Positions 16,101 through 24,578 of a stretch of DNA of 64,000 bases are shown here, in pieces. Numbering within the stretch: the stretch's first letter is position 1; each line of letters opens with the position of its first letter. The position numbers were made by a program, and so were the translations under genes. The stretch spans positions 1-64,000 of the forward strand of contig JAFALA010000079.1 of NCBI GenBank assembly GCA_019234815.1, read 5' to 3'. The notes beneath the pieces were generated by a model. That model had not been told where the DNA came from and ran no database searches. It worked only from the letters and a program-made list of their open reading frames with translations. The DNA is from Burkholderiaceae bacterium. GTDB lineage: Bacteria; Pseudomonadota; Gammaproteobacteria; Burkholderiales; Burkholderiaceae_C.

Positions 16101-17784
16101 GCGCTCCAGCGCTGCGGTTCTGGTGTCGCATGGGTCAGACGGTCGGTTGGGATGGCGCGCCGACGTCACTGCGGGCCTGTGCGTGGCCGGTATTCTCATG
16201 CCCGAGGCGGTGGCCTATGCGGGCCTGGCACAGCTTCCCGTGGTGCATGCCCTGACCGCCTGCCTGATGGGACTGCTGATCTACGCCCTGCTGGGGGGCA
16301 GCCGGTATGCCGTGGTCGCGCCCACCTCGTCGACCGCGACGCTGGGCGCCGCGGCGGCGCTGGGCCTGGCGGCACGCGGGCCGGACGGGTTGGCGCATTC
16401 CATCGGCTTTGTCCAGGCCTTCATGGCCCTGGTGCTGGCGGCGGGATTGATGCTGATGCTGCTTGGCGCGGCGCGCCAGGGGCAGTTGTCGGCCTATGTG
16501 TCGCGTCCGGTGTTGCGTGGTTTCAGCTTTGCATTGGCCATCACCATCGTGATCAAGCAGTTGCCGGACGCGCTGGGCTTCAAGCTGCCGGCCGCCTCTG
16601 GCGGCGATCCCTTGCACGTGCTGGTTTATACCGCCACGCATGTGGCGCTGTGGCAGCCGGTGGCGGTGCTGGTGGCCCTGGTCGCCGGCGCTGCCATGGC
16701 CTTGCTGCGGCGATGGCCGCAGTGGCCGGCCTCGATGCTGGTGATGGTGGCGGCGATCGCATTGACCCGGCTGCTGGGTCTGCCGGCCTACGGCCTGGAG
16801 GTGGTCGGGCAGGTGGACTTCGCGGGACTGAGTCTGACCGTGCCCAGGCTGAGCCTGGCCGAATGGCTGCAGGTGATCGAGTTGGCGGTGGGCTTGATGG
16901 TGCTGATCTTTGCGGAGTCCTGGGGCAGCATGCGCACGCTGGCGCTGTTGCATGGTGATAGCCTGAACCCCAATCGCGAACTGCTGGTGCTGGGTGCCTG
17001 CAATGTGGGCGCGGCGCTGTGCCAAGGCATGCCGGTGGGCGGCGGGTTTTCCGCCAGCGTGGCCAACAGCGCAGCCGGAGCGCGCAGCCGAATGGCCGGG
17101 GCCGTGGCGCTGGCGATGATGGTGCTCGTGCTGCTGTTTGCCTTGCCGGCCTTGCAAATGCTGCCGCGATCGGTGCTGGCGGTGGTCGTGATCAGTGCGC
17201 TGTGGCATGCCTTGTCGCCCAAGCCCCTGGTGGCCGTGTGGCGCATGCGGCGCGACCGGGTCTTGATTCTGGGCGCGGTGGTGGCTGTGCTGATGCTGGG
17301 CGTCCTGCACGGCATGATGGCCGCGATCGGGCTGTCCCTGGTCGAAGCCATGCGGCGCTTCAGCGAGCCGGTGGTGCATGAACTCGGCGAGCTTGGGGCT
17401 TCACGCAATTTCGTGGCGCTGGACATGCATCCGGACGCGCAGATCCTGCCTCGAACCCTGATCGTGCGGCCCGAGGCGCCGCTGTTCTTTGCCAGCGCCG
17501 AGCGCGTTGGCAGCGCGATCCTGTCGCGCGTGCGCAGCCGCAGCGACATCGACAAGGTTCTGCTCAGCCTGGAGGAAAGCGCCGATCTGGACAGCACCGC
17601 GGTCGAATGCCTGATGGAGTTGAACCAGCGCCTGGCCCGGGACGGGCGCACGCTGATGCTGGTGCGTGTGAAAGATCCGGTGCGGGACTTGCTGCAGCGC
17701 TGCGATCCGCAGGGCCTGGGACAGGCCGAGCGCATGTTCTGGAGTGTGGCGGACGCGGTCCGCCCAAGCGGCATGAGAATTTGA
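16093..17784 (+). CDS. SulP family anion permease with STAS domain
   Basis: 563 aa from ATG at 16093, overlapping the DUF2252 stop. The SulP core has LCVAGILMPEAVAYAGLAQLP at the start and GGFSASVANSAAGARSRMAG in the later half, with 10-14 hydrophobic segments. The C-terminal STAS domain covers about residues 440-555 (LIVRPEAPLFFASAERV, LDSTAVECLMELNQRL). SulP carriers move sulfate, bicarbonate or dicarboxylates; specificity cannot be read here. Coupling to a kinase-fold gene raises the possibility of phospho-control of the STAS domain, which is speculation. Confidence 0.85.
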   Translation: MSERSSAAVLVSHGSDGRLGWRADVTAGLCVAGILMPEAVAYAGLAQLPVVHALTACLMGLLIYALLGGSRYAVVAPTSSTATLGAAAALGLAARGPDGLAHSIGFVQAFMALVLAAGLMLMLLGAARQGQLSAYVSRPVLRGFSFALAITIVIKQLPDALGFKLPAASGGDPLHVLVYTATHVALWQPVAVLVALVAGAAMALLRRWPQWPASMLVMVAAIALTRLLGLPAYGLEVVGQVDFAGLSLTVPRLSLAEWLQVIELAVGLMVLIFAESWGSMRTLALLHGDSLNPNRELLVLGACNVGAALCQGMPVGGGFSASVANSAAGARSRMAGAVALAMMVLVLLFALPALQMLPRSVLAVVVISALWHALSPKPLVAVWRMRRDRVLILGAVVAVLMLGVLHGMMAAIGLSLVEAMRRFSEPVVHELGELGASRNFVALDMHPDAQILPRTLIVRPEAPLFFASAERVGSAILSRVRSRSDIDKVLLSLEESADLDSTAVECLMELNQRLARDGRTLMLVRVKDPVRDLLQRCDPQGLGQAERMFWSVADAVRPSGMRI

Positions 17785-17796
17785 ATGAAAACGTAA

Positions 17797-17822
17797 AAAG
17801 GGCTGGGAAAACCCAGCCCTTT
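17797..17822. terminator. Bidirectional intrinsic terminator
   Basis: Perfect 11-bp stem AAAGGGCTGGG / CCCAGCCCTTT with AAAA loop; A residues precede and T residues follow. It closes the DUF2252-SulP unit and, on the other strand, the small secreted protein gene ending at 17856. Confidence 0.8.
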
Positions 17823-17855
17823 CAATCGCCGTTTTTGGCGAGAAGCCCGATGGAC

Positions 17856-18068
17856 TTACTTGGCTGCCGAGGCGGCGGAAGCTGCGGCTTCGGCCTTCTT
17901 GGCATGGTGATGGTGATGATGCTTGGCGTGGGAAGCGCCTTCGGCAGGGGCCGCAGCGGCTGCGGGAGCAGCCGTGGCGGCAGGTGCGGCAGCAGGGGCA
18001 GCCGTTTGAGCGAAGGAAACAGCGGCCACGGTGGACAGCAGGGCGGCGATAACGAGGGTCTTGGTCAT
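17856..18068 (-). CDS. Small secreted Ala-rich protein with natural His6 tract
   Basis: 70 aa: signal peptide MTKTLVIAALLSTVAAVSFA (cleavage after about residue 20-21), then an Ala/Pro repeat region and a run of six histidines followed by AKKAEAAASAASAAK. GGAGC is eight bases before the ATG; longer in-frame starts lack a signal sequence. Composition resembles enterobacterial acid-shock protein Asr and other short Ala/Lys/His-rich periplasmic proteins, which are highly charged and may bind metals or buffer the periplasm. No functional domain. Bordered by terminators and its own promoter region, so probably monocistronic. Confidence 0.75.
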   Translation of the reverse strand: MTKTLVIAALLSTVAAVSFAQTAAPAAAPAATAAPAAAAAPAEGASHAKHHHHHHAKKAEAAASAASAAK

Positions 18069-18231
18069 GATGGTGCTCCGATTCATTGAGGTTCGAGGGT
18101 GCTCCGACGCTTTCAAGCGGGTCCGGATGGTTGGAAATTGTCCGGACTTGGCATTACAACGCGGCTTGGTCAGAGACCGTTGACGCAGGTTCAAGAAATT
18201 TCAAGAAATTTTTCAATCGGCGCCCGGTGTC

Positions 18232-20256
18232 TCAGGCCATGCCCTGGTGACGCAGCAAGGCGTCGATGCGCGGCTCGCGGCCGCGGAAGGCCTTGAAGTT
18301 TTCCATCGCAGGCCTGGAGCCGCCCATTTCAAGAATGCACTGCAGGTAGCGCTGGCCCGTGGCGGGATTGAACACGCCTTCCTCCTCGAAGGCGCTCCAC
18401 ACGTCGGCGGACAGCACCTCGGCCCATTTGTAGCTGTAGTAGCCGGCCGAATAGCCGCCGGCGAAGATGTGCGAGAAGCTGTGCTGGAAGCGGTTGAAAT
18501 CGGGCGGAATCAGCAGCGCCACTTCTTGGCGCACCTCGTCGAGCAGGCCTTGCACCTTGAGCTCGCTGCCGGGTTCAGCGTGCAGGCGCATGTCGAACAG
18601 CGCGAATTCGATCTGGCGCAGGGTCTGCAGGCCGGCCTGGAAGTTCTTGGCGGCCAGCATTTTGTCGAACAGCGCGCGCGGCAGGGTCTCGCCGCTGTCG
18701 ACATGGTGGCTGAGTTGCCGGACGACATCCCACTCCCAGCAGAAGTTCTCCATGAACTGGCTGGGCAATTCAACGGCGTCCCATTCGACGCCCGAGATGC
18801 CCGACACGCCCATCTCGTTGATTTGCGTCAAGAGGTGATGCAGGCCGTGACCGAACTCGTGAAACAGGGTGGTCAGGTCGTCATGGGTGAGCAGGGCCGG
18901 CTTGTCGCCGGTGGGCGAGGCGAAGTTGCAGACCAGATGCGCCACGGGCAGCTGCTGCTGGCCGTCAGGGCGCGCCCAGCGGCCGCGCACTTCGTCCATC
19001 CAGGCGCCCGGACGCTTGCCCTGGCGGGCGTACAGGTCCAGGTAGAACTGTCCCACCGGTTCGCCATCGCGTTCCATGCGGTAGAAGCGCACGCTGTCGT
19101 GCCAGACCTCGGCCTGGCCTTCATGGATGCGCACCTGGAACAGCCGCTCAATGATGTCGAACAGGCCGGCCAGCACGCGCGGCAGGGTCAGGTATTGCCG
19201 CACTTCCTGGTCGCTGAAGGCATAGCGCGCGAGCTTCAGGCGTTCCGAGACGAAGGGCACGTCCCAGGCCTGCATGTCGGCGAGGCCGCAGGACTCGCGA
19301 GCGAATTCGCGCAGCTCGGCCAGGTCCTTTTCGGCGTAGGGGCGGGCGCGGCTGGCGAGGTCGCGCAGGAAGTTCATGACCTGCGCGCCCGATTCCGCCA
19401 TCTTGGGCACCAGCGACACGTCGGCGAAGTTGGAGTAGCCGAGCAGTTGCGCCTCTTCCTGGCGCAGCGCGAGCAACTCCTGCATCAAGGCGCTGTTGTC
19501 GAGCTCGGACTGGCCCAGTTCGCTGGCACGGGTGGCGTAGGCGCGGTAGAGCGTCTCGCGCAGCGCGCGGTTTTCGCCGTATTGCATCACGGGCATGTAG
19601 CAGGGGAAATGCAGCGTGATCTTGTGGCCCGCCTGGCCTTGCGCCTCGGCGGCGGCCCGGGCAGCGGCCACGACGTCGTCAGGCACCCCTTGCAATTCGT
19701 CGGCGCTGGCGTAGTAGGCGAACAGGTCGGTCGCATCCATCACATGCTCGGAAAACTGCTGGGCCAGCTCGGCGCTGCGCTCCTGGATGGCGGCAAATCG
19801 TTCCCGCGCCTCGCCTTGCAGTTCGGCGCCCGAGAGCACGAAGTCGCGGATCCAGTGCCTGAGCACCTGCTGGCGCACCGGATTCAGCGACGCGGCCTGC
19901 GCCTGGATGGCCTTGTACTTGGCGTAGAGCTTTTCGTCGGCGCCCAGCGCGGTGTAGAACTCCGTGACCGTCGGCAGCATGGCGTTGTAGGCTTCGCGCA
20001 GCTCCGGGGTGTTGGCGACCGCGTTGAGGTGCCCCACCGCACCCCAGGCGACCGACAGGCGCTCGGTCGCCACGCTGAGGGTGTTCGACAGCGTGTCGAA
20101 GTCGGCCGGCGTGGCCTCGGCGGTGGCCGTGCCCAGCGCGGCCCGGGCCTGGTCCAGCAGTTGCGTCATGGCGGGCTGGATGTGTTCCGGCCGGATGCTG
20201 GCAAAGGCGGGCAGCGCCGCCGTGGAGAGCAGGGGGTTGGTGGCGGTCGAGGTCAT
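18232..20256 (-). CDS. prlC: Oligopeptidase A, M3 family metallopeptidase
   Basis: 674 aa, the standard length of PrlC/OpdA. Zinc site HEFGH in TLFHEFGHGLHHLLTQ, with the third ligand Glu further on in GVEWDAVELPSQFMENFCWE. The N-terminal helical domain (IRPEHIQPAMTQLLDQARA) is intact. Cytoplasmic enzyme that clears short peptides, including cleaved signal peptides. It lies 66 bases downstream of folD on the same strand. Confidence 0.93.
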   Translation of the reverse strand: MTSTATNPLLSTAALPAFASIRPEHIQPAMTQLLDQARAALGTATAEATPADFDTLSNTLSVATERLSVAWGAVGHLNAVANTPELREAYNAMLPTVTEFYTALGADEKLYAKYKAIQAQAASLNPVRQQVLRHWIRDFVLSGAELQGEARERFAAIQERSAELAQQFSEHVMDATDLFAYYASADELQGVPDDVVAAARAAAEAQGQAGHKITLHFPCYMPVMQYGENRALRETLYRAYATRASELGQSELDNSALMQELLALRQEEAQLLGYSNFADVSLVPKMAESGAQVMNFLRDLASRARPYAEKDLAELREFARESCGLADMQAWDVPFVSERLKLARYAFSDQEVRQYLTLPRVLAGLFDIIERLFQVRIHEGQAEVWHDSVRFYRMERDGEPVGQFYLDLYARQGKRPGAWMDEVRGRWARPDGQQQLPVAHLVCNFASPTGDKPALLTHDDLTTLFHEFGHGLHHLLTQINEMGVSGISGVEWDAVELPSQFMENFCWEWDVVRQLSHHVDSGETLPRALFDKMLAAKNFQAGLQTLRQIEFALFDMRLHAEPGSELKVQGLLDEVRQEVALLIPPDFNRFQHSFSHIFAGGYSAGYYSYKWAEVLSADVWSAFEEEGVFNPATGQRYLQCILEMGGSRPAMENFKAFRGREPRIDALLRHQGMA

Positions 20257-20322
20257 GGCGGTGCGAGGTGGTTGGACGTGAAAGCGTAGCGCAAGCCGGC
20301 TGACGATGCCGGCCCGTGCAGA

Positions 20323-21177
20323 TCAGCCTGCGGCGCGCTCGGCCGATTCCAGCGTGTTGACCAGCAGCATGGTGATGGTCATGGGGCCGACGCCGCCGGG
20401 CACCGGGGTGATCCAGCCGGCCACCTCCTTCACGCCATCGAAATCGACGTCGCCGCAGAGCTTGCCGGCCTCGTCGCGGTTCATGCCGACGTCGATGACG
20501 ACCGCGCCGGGCTTGACCATGTCGGCGGTCAGCACCTTGCGGCGGCCCACGGCGGCGACGATGACGTCGGCCTGCCGGGTGTGGTGGCCCAGGTCGGCGG
20601 TGCCGCTGTGGCAGACCGTGACGGTGGCGTCGGCTTGCAGCAGCATCATGGCCATGGGCTTGCCGACGATGTTGGAGCGCCCGATCACGACGGCGTGCTT
20701 GCCGCGCAGGCTCTTCAGGCCGATGGATTCGAGCATCTTCATGCAGCCATAGGGCGTGCAGGCCTTGAAGCCGGTTTCACCGACCATCAGGGCGCCGGCC
20801 GAGGCGACGTGGAAGCCGTCGACATCCTTGGCGGGGGCGATGGCCTCGATGACCTTGTGGTCGTCGATATGTTTGGGCAAGGGCAGCTGCACCAGTATGC
20901 CGTGGATGCCGGGGTCGCGGTTGAGCGCATCGATGCGCGCCAGCAGCTCGGCCTCGCTGAGGCTGGCGTCGTATTTTTCGAGCACCGAATGCACGCCGGC
21001 ATCCTCGCAGGCCTTGACCTTGTTGCGCACGTAGACCTGGCTGGCCGGGTTGTCGCCGACCAGGATCACGGCCAGGCCGGGCTTCCTGCCGCGGGCAGCG
21101 AGGGCGGCGGCGCGCTCGGACACTTCGGTGCGGATTTTCTTGGACAGGGCGTTGCCGTCTATCAGTTCAGCGCTCAT
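20323..21177 (-). CDS. folD: Bifunctional methylene-THF dehydrogenase / cyclohydrolase FolD
   Basis: 284 aa. Converts 5,10-methylene-THF to 10-formyl-THF through the methenyl intermediate, feeding purine and formyl-Met synthesis. Signatures: [20 protein letters not shown] (substrate Lys and Tyr, about residues 41-60), [13 protein letters not shown], and the NADP motif [19 protein letters not shown] is seven bases before the ATG. It follows the FixJ-like regulator gene with a terminator-like hairpin between them. Confidence 0.96.
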   Translation of the reverse strand: MSAELIDGNALSKKIRTEVSERAAALAARGRKPGLAVILVGDNPASQVYVRNKVKACEDAGVHSVLEKYDASLSEAELLARIDALNRDPGIHGILVQLPLPKHIDDHKVIEAIAPAKDVDGFHVASAGALMVGETGFKACTPYGCMKMLESIGLKSLRGKHAVVIGRSNIVGKPMAMMLLQADATVTVCHSGTADLGHHTRQADVIVAAVGRRKVLTADMVKPGAVVIDVGMNRDEAGKLCGDVDFDGVKEVAGWITPVPGGVGPMTITMLLVNTLESAERAAG

Positions 21178-21188
21178 GGGGGCTCCTG

Positions 21189-21222
21189 AAAAGCAAAGAG
21201 GCCGCTGTGCTGCAGCGGCCTC
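21189..21222 (-). terminator. Intrinsic terminator after the FixJ-like regulator
   Basis: Ten-bp stem GAGGCCGCTG / CAGCGGCCTC with a 5-base loop (21198-21222). On the minus strand it is followed by TTTGCTTTTC (21197-21188). It would end sensor/regulator transcripts before folD, or reduce read-through. Confidence 0.6.
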
Positions 21223-21240
21223 GGGATGGATGTGGGGGAA

Positions 21241-21864
21241 TCAAACTTTCGCCGGCGCGCCGAGTGCAATCTTGAGCAGATCGGCTACGGTGTTGGCGTT
21301 GAGCTTTTCCATGATGTTGGCGCGGTGCGCCTCCACCGTCTTGATGCTGATGCCCAGGTCGTCGGCGATCTGCTTGTTCAGGCGGCCGGCGACGATGCGC
21401 TCCAGCACCTGCGCCTCGCGCGTGGTCAGGCGCGACAGCAGGGCGTCGCGACTGGCGGCTTCCTGGTGGCTGGAGAACGCTTCACGGGCCTGTTCCAGCA
21501 TGCGCTCGACCAGGTTCAGCAATTCGTCTTCCTTGAAGGGCTTCTCGATGAAATCCATCGCGCCCTTCTTCATCGATTGCACTGCCATCGGCACGTCGCC
21601 ATGGCCGGTGATGAACACGATCGGCAGCGGCGAGCGCCGTTCGATCAGCCGGTCCTGCAACTCCAGCCCGGTCATGCCTTCCATGCGGATGTCTGCAATC
21701 AGGCAGGCCACTTCGCGGGGGTCATAACGGCTCAGGAAAGACTCGGCGGAATCAAAGCACTTGACCCGGTAGTCCTTGCCCTCCAGCAGCCATTGCAGGG
21801 AGTCTCGTACAGCCTCGTCATCGTCGACAACGTAGACATTACCCTTCTTAGGAATCAGGCTCAT
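21241..21864 (-). CDS. FixJ/NarL-type response regulator (LuxR HTH)
   Basis: 207 aa, starting MSLIPKKGNVYVVDDDEAVR. Receiver domain (residues 8-120) with phospho-acceptor D58 (IADIRMEG), conserved Thr in FITGHGD and Lys in EKPF. Linker, then a LuxR-type HTH (about 145-205; TREAQVLERIVAGRLNKQIADDLGISIKTVEAHRANIM, shown in part). The FixJ-like receiver matches the FixL-like kinase upstream, with which it overlaps four bases (ATGA). Position beside the aceE promoter suggests it controls the PDH operon. Confidence 0.9.
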   Translation of the reverse strand: MSLIPKKGNVYVVDDDEAVRDSLQWLLEGKDYRVKCFDSAESFLSRYDPREVACLIADIRMEGMTGLELQDRLIERRSPLPIVFITGHGDVPMAVQSMKKGAMDFIEKPFKEDELLNLVERMLEQAREAFSSHQEAASRDALLSRLTTREAQVLERIVAGRLNKQIADDLGISIKTVEAHRANIMEKLNANTVADLLKIALGAPAKV

Positions 21865-24410
21865 GGTGTCACAACAGTATTCGCAGCGGACCCCGAGGGC
21901 TCGGGGCGGGGGATATCGACCGGGATGGTGAAGGCGAACCTGCACCCCACAATCGATCCCGCATTGTAGAGGTTCTCGGCCCGGATTCGGCCCTTGTGGG
22001 ACTCGACGATAGACCGGCATAACCCTAGTCCGATGCCCAATCCGTCCGATTTGGTGGAGTAGAAGGCCTCGTACATGCGCTCGATGACCTCTTCCGGCAG
22101 GCCGGGGCCCATGTCGGTGACGCTGAACTCGATGTTGGGGCCCAGGTCCGGCGTGTGCTTGGGGATGACGCGCAGCTCGATGTGGCGCCGCGCGGCCGTC
22201 AGGCCGGCGTTGTCGATGGCCTCGGCCGCGTTCTTCAGCAGGTTCATCAGCACCTGTTCGATCAGGATGGGATCGACCATCAGGGTGGGCAGGCGCTGCG
22301 CCACATAGGTGTGGATGGCCACGCCGCGGCGGCGCAGCTCGATGCCGGCGAGCTCCACCGCGTCCTCGACGATGGCGTGCGCCGTGGACGCCTGGCGCTG
22401 CGGTTCGCTGCGTTTCACGAAATTGCGGATGCGATGGATGATCTGGCCCGCGCGCTGCGCCTGCTTGGCGGTCTTTTCCAGCGCGGCCAGCAGGTCGTCC
22501 TTGCCGATCTGGTCGTTGCGCACGCGCGAGACCATGCCGTTGCAGTAGTTGGTGATCGCGGTCAGCGGCTGGTTCAGTTCGTGTGCCACGCTGGACGCCA
22601 TTTCGCCCATGGTCATCAGCCGGCTGGTGACCTGGACCTTCTCGGCCTGCAGCGCCGCCTGCGCCTCGGCCTTGCGGCGCGCGGTGATGTCGGTGGCGAT
22701 CAGCATCTGGGCCAGGCGGCCGTCGGTCCATTGCAGGTAGCGGGCGCGCACGTCGAACCACATTTCGAGCGAGTCGATGTAGACCTCGCGCGGATCGGAT
22801 CCCACCTCGGTGAGCTGCTGCGAGGGCAGGCCGCTGTAGTCGTCGACCGCCTCATCCACGTCCAGCTCGTCGAGCGCATGGCCCAGAGGACTGCCCGCCA
22901 GCATGGCGTGGCCCTTGGGATCGGCGCCGAACCAGAGCCGGTAGCTGCGGTTGGCAAACAGCAGCTCCTCCTGCTGCACCGACAGCACCGACACCGCCGC
23001 GTCCAGGCCTTCCAGCACGGTGGTGAAACGCTCGTGCGAGGCGGACAGTTGGTCGCGCACGCGCTTGGCCTCGGTGATGTTGGTCATCGAGGTCATCCAG
23101 CCGCTCTGCTTGCCCTTGGGGTCGATCAGCGGCGACACGTACATGCGCGCGTCGAACACGGTGCCGTCCTTGCGCAGCACCTTGACTTCGGCGCCGCCGG
23201 CCGGGCTGCGGCCCTGGATTTCCTGCTGCAGCAGGCGCGTCTGCTCCTCGTAGCGGTCGGGCGGCCAATAGGGGAAGGGCGGCTTGCGGCCTATCAGCTC
23301 GGCCTCGGAAAAGCCCGTCATGGCGCAAAAAGCCGGGTTCACGTAGCTGATGCGCGATTCCATGTCCATGGCGCGCATGCCGGTCAGCATGGAGTTCTCC
23401 ATGGCGCGGCGGAAGTTGGTCTCGTTGGACAGCGCGTTTTGGATCTGCAGGCGCCGCCGCATGTGTTTCCAGGTGCCCAGCAGCATCCAGACCGTCAGCA
23501 TGGACAGCAGCAGCACCATCCAGAACAGGGTGTTGCTGATCAGTCCGATGGAGGTGCGATAGCCCTGGCCGCGCAGCACCAAGCCGTTGAGCGCGGGCGC
23601 CAGCGGCACTTCGTAGTAGATCGTGGGCTTGGATATGCGCCGGCCCGGCATCGGGGTCACGGTGCTGGCGACGACCTGGTCGCGCGCATCCAGTACCGAG
23701 ATGACATGCCGTGAGGCCACTTCGGAAGGCACGTAGTAGCGCAGCAGGCTTTCGGCGCCGTACTCGGCGATCAGCACGCCGGCAAAGCCGCTGCGGTCGA
23801 TCAGGGGCACCTGGACCTGGAACACCGTGGTGTTGTTGCTGTCGGCAAAAGGCGGCGAATAGACCGGCTGGCGCCGGTCTTTCGCGGCCTGGAAGGTTTG
23901 TTCCGGCGCCAAGCGCAGGTTGCCGTTGGGCATGGAAGGGTCATTGCCTGCCAGTGACATCAGGTTGTCGGCCTGCAGCCCGGAGGCGCTCTGGCTGGCG
24001 CGGCGCTCATGGTGCGCGCCCAGCCAGGTCAGGTGGGTGATTTCGGGCCGGTCGCGCGCAAAGCGCAAGGCCTGCGCGTTGAACTCCTGGATGTCGGTGA
24101 CATGGGTTGACAACTCGCGGGCCATGCGCACCAACTGCTCCTGGTTCTCGATCAGGCGCAGGCGTATCTGCTGCTGCGCCGTCTCGGTGTCGCCCTTGAC
24201 CGCCTCGGCGCGCCGTTCGATTTCCTCGTTGCGCAAGTACCAAAACGCGGACACGATGGCGGCCAGGAAGAGCAGCACCGAAATCAGCGGCCCCAAGGTG
24301 GCAAAGCGGTCCTGGCGCGAGGGCGACAGCTGGCGCCACCAGCGCGCGACGGCGCGCTTGACGGGAGAGAGATAGCGCAGGGCGCCTTGAGGATCGAATC
24401 GGGACAGCAT
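21861..24410 (-). CDS. PAS-containing membrane sensor histidine kinase
   Basis: 849 aa. TM1 about residues 40-62, a periplasmic sensing region about 65-290 that looks Cache-like (FAGVLIAEYGAESLLRYYVP, SVLDARDQVVAST), TM2 about 292-312, PAS 1 (NSMLTGMRAMDMESRISYVN), a PAC segment, a degenerate second PAS (LDAAVSVLSVQQEELLFANR), and a FixL/DctB-type kinase core with H610 in SVAHELNQPLTAI plus N, G1 and G2 boxes (NLLKNAAEAI, DMGPGLP, GLGIGLGLCRSI). The periplasmic domain implies sensing of an external small molecule, possibly a carboxylate. The cognate regulator overlaps its 3' end; aceE is divergent. Confidence 0.9.
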   Translation of the reverse strand: MLSRFDPQGALRYLSPVKRAVARWWRQLSPSRQDRFATLGPLISVLLFLAAIVSAFWYLRNEEIERRAEAVKGDTETAQQQIRLRLIENQEQLVRMARELSTHVTDIQEFNAQALRFARDRPEITHLTWLGAHHERRASQSASGLQADNLMSLAGNDPSMPNGNLRLAPEQTFQAAKDRRQPVYSPPFADSNNTTVFQVQVPLIDRSGFAGVLIAEYGAESLLRYYVPSEVASRHVISVLDARDQVVASTVTPMPGRRISKPTIYYEVPLAPALNGLVLRGQGYRTSIGLISNTLFWMVLLLSMLTVWMLLGTWKHMRRRLQIQNALSNETNFRRAMENSMLTGMRAMDMESRISYVNPAFCAMTGFSEAELIGRKPPFPYWPPDRYEEQTRLLQQEIQGRSPAGGAEVKVLRKDGTVFDARMYVSPLIDPKGKQSGWMTSMTNITEAKRVRDQLSASHERFTTVLEGLDAAVSVLSVQQEELLFANRSYRLWFGADPKGHAMLAGSPLGHALDELDVDEAVDDYSGLPSQQLTEVGSDPREVYIDSLEMWFDVRARYLQWTDGRLAQMLIATDITARRKAEAQAALQAEKVQVTSRLMTMGEMASSVAHELNQPLTAITNYCNGMVSRVRNDQIGKDDLLAALEKTAKQAQRAGQIIHRIRNFVKRSEPQRQASTAHAIVEDAVELAGIELRRRGVAIHTYVAQRLPTLMVDPILIEQVLMNLLKNAAEAIDNAGLTAARRHIELRVIPKHTPDLGPNIEFSVTDMGPGLPEEVIERMYEAFYSTKSDGLGIGLGLCRSIVESHKGRIRAENLYNAGSIVGCRFAFTIPVDIPRPEPSGSAANTVVTP

Positions 24411-24485
24411 GGCTCGATTATCCGGGCGAGTGCCGGCGCCGGCGCCGCGTGCATTCCCGCTTCTTTGGGCTTTAATTTCATATTA

Positions 24486-24516
24486 TGGAAACTAATCGCA
24501 CCATTTGGAAAACTAA
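24486..24516. promoter_or_regulatory. Tandem repeat in the sensor kinase/aceE promoter region
   Basis: TGGAAACTAA (24486-24495) and TGGAAAACTAA (24506-24516) lie 20 bases apart in the 168-base gap between the sensor kinase and aceE. The surrounding 60 bases are AT-rich. A direct repeat on one helical face is a plausible binding site for the FixJ-like regulator, or for a PdhR-type repressor; the protein is not determined. Confidence 0.4.
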
Positions 24517-24578
24517 AAATCTTGTGAGACACTTCGCGCCAACATAACCAACACCGGCTCATTCCGATAGGAGACACC

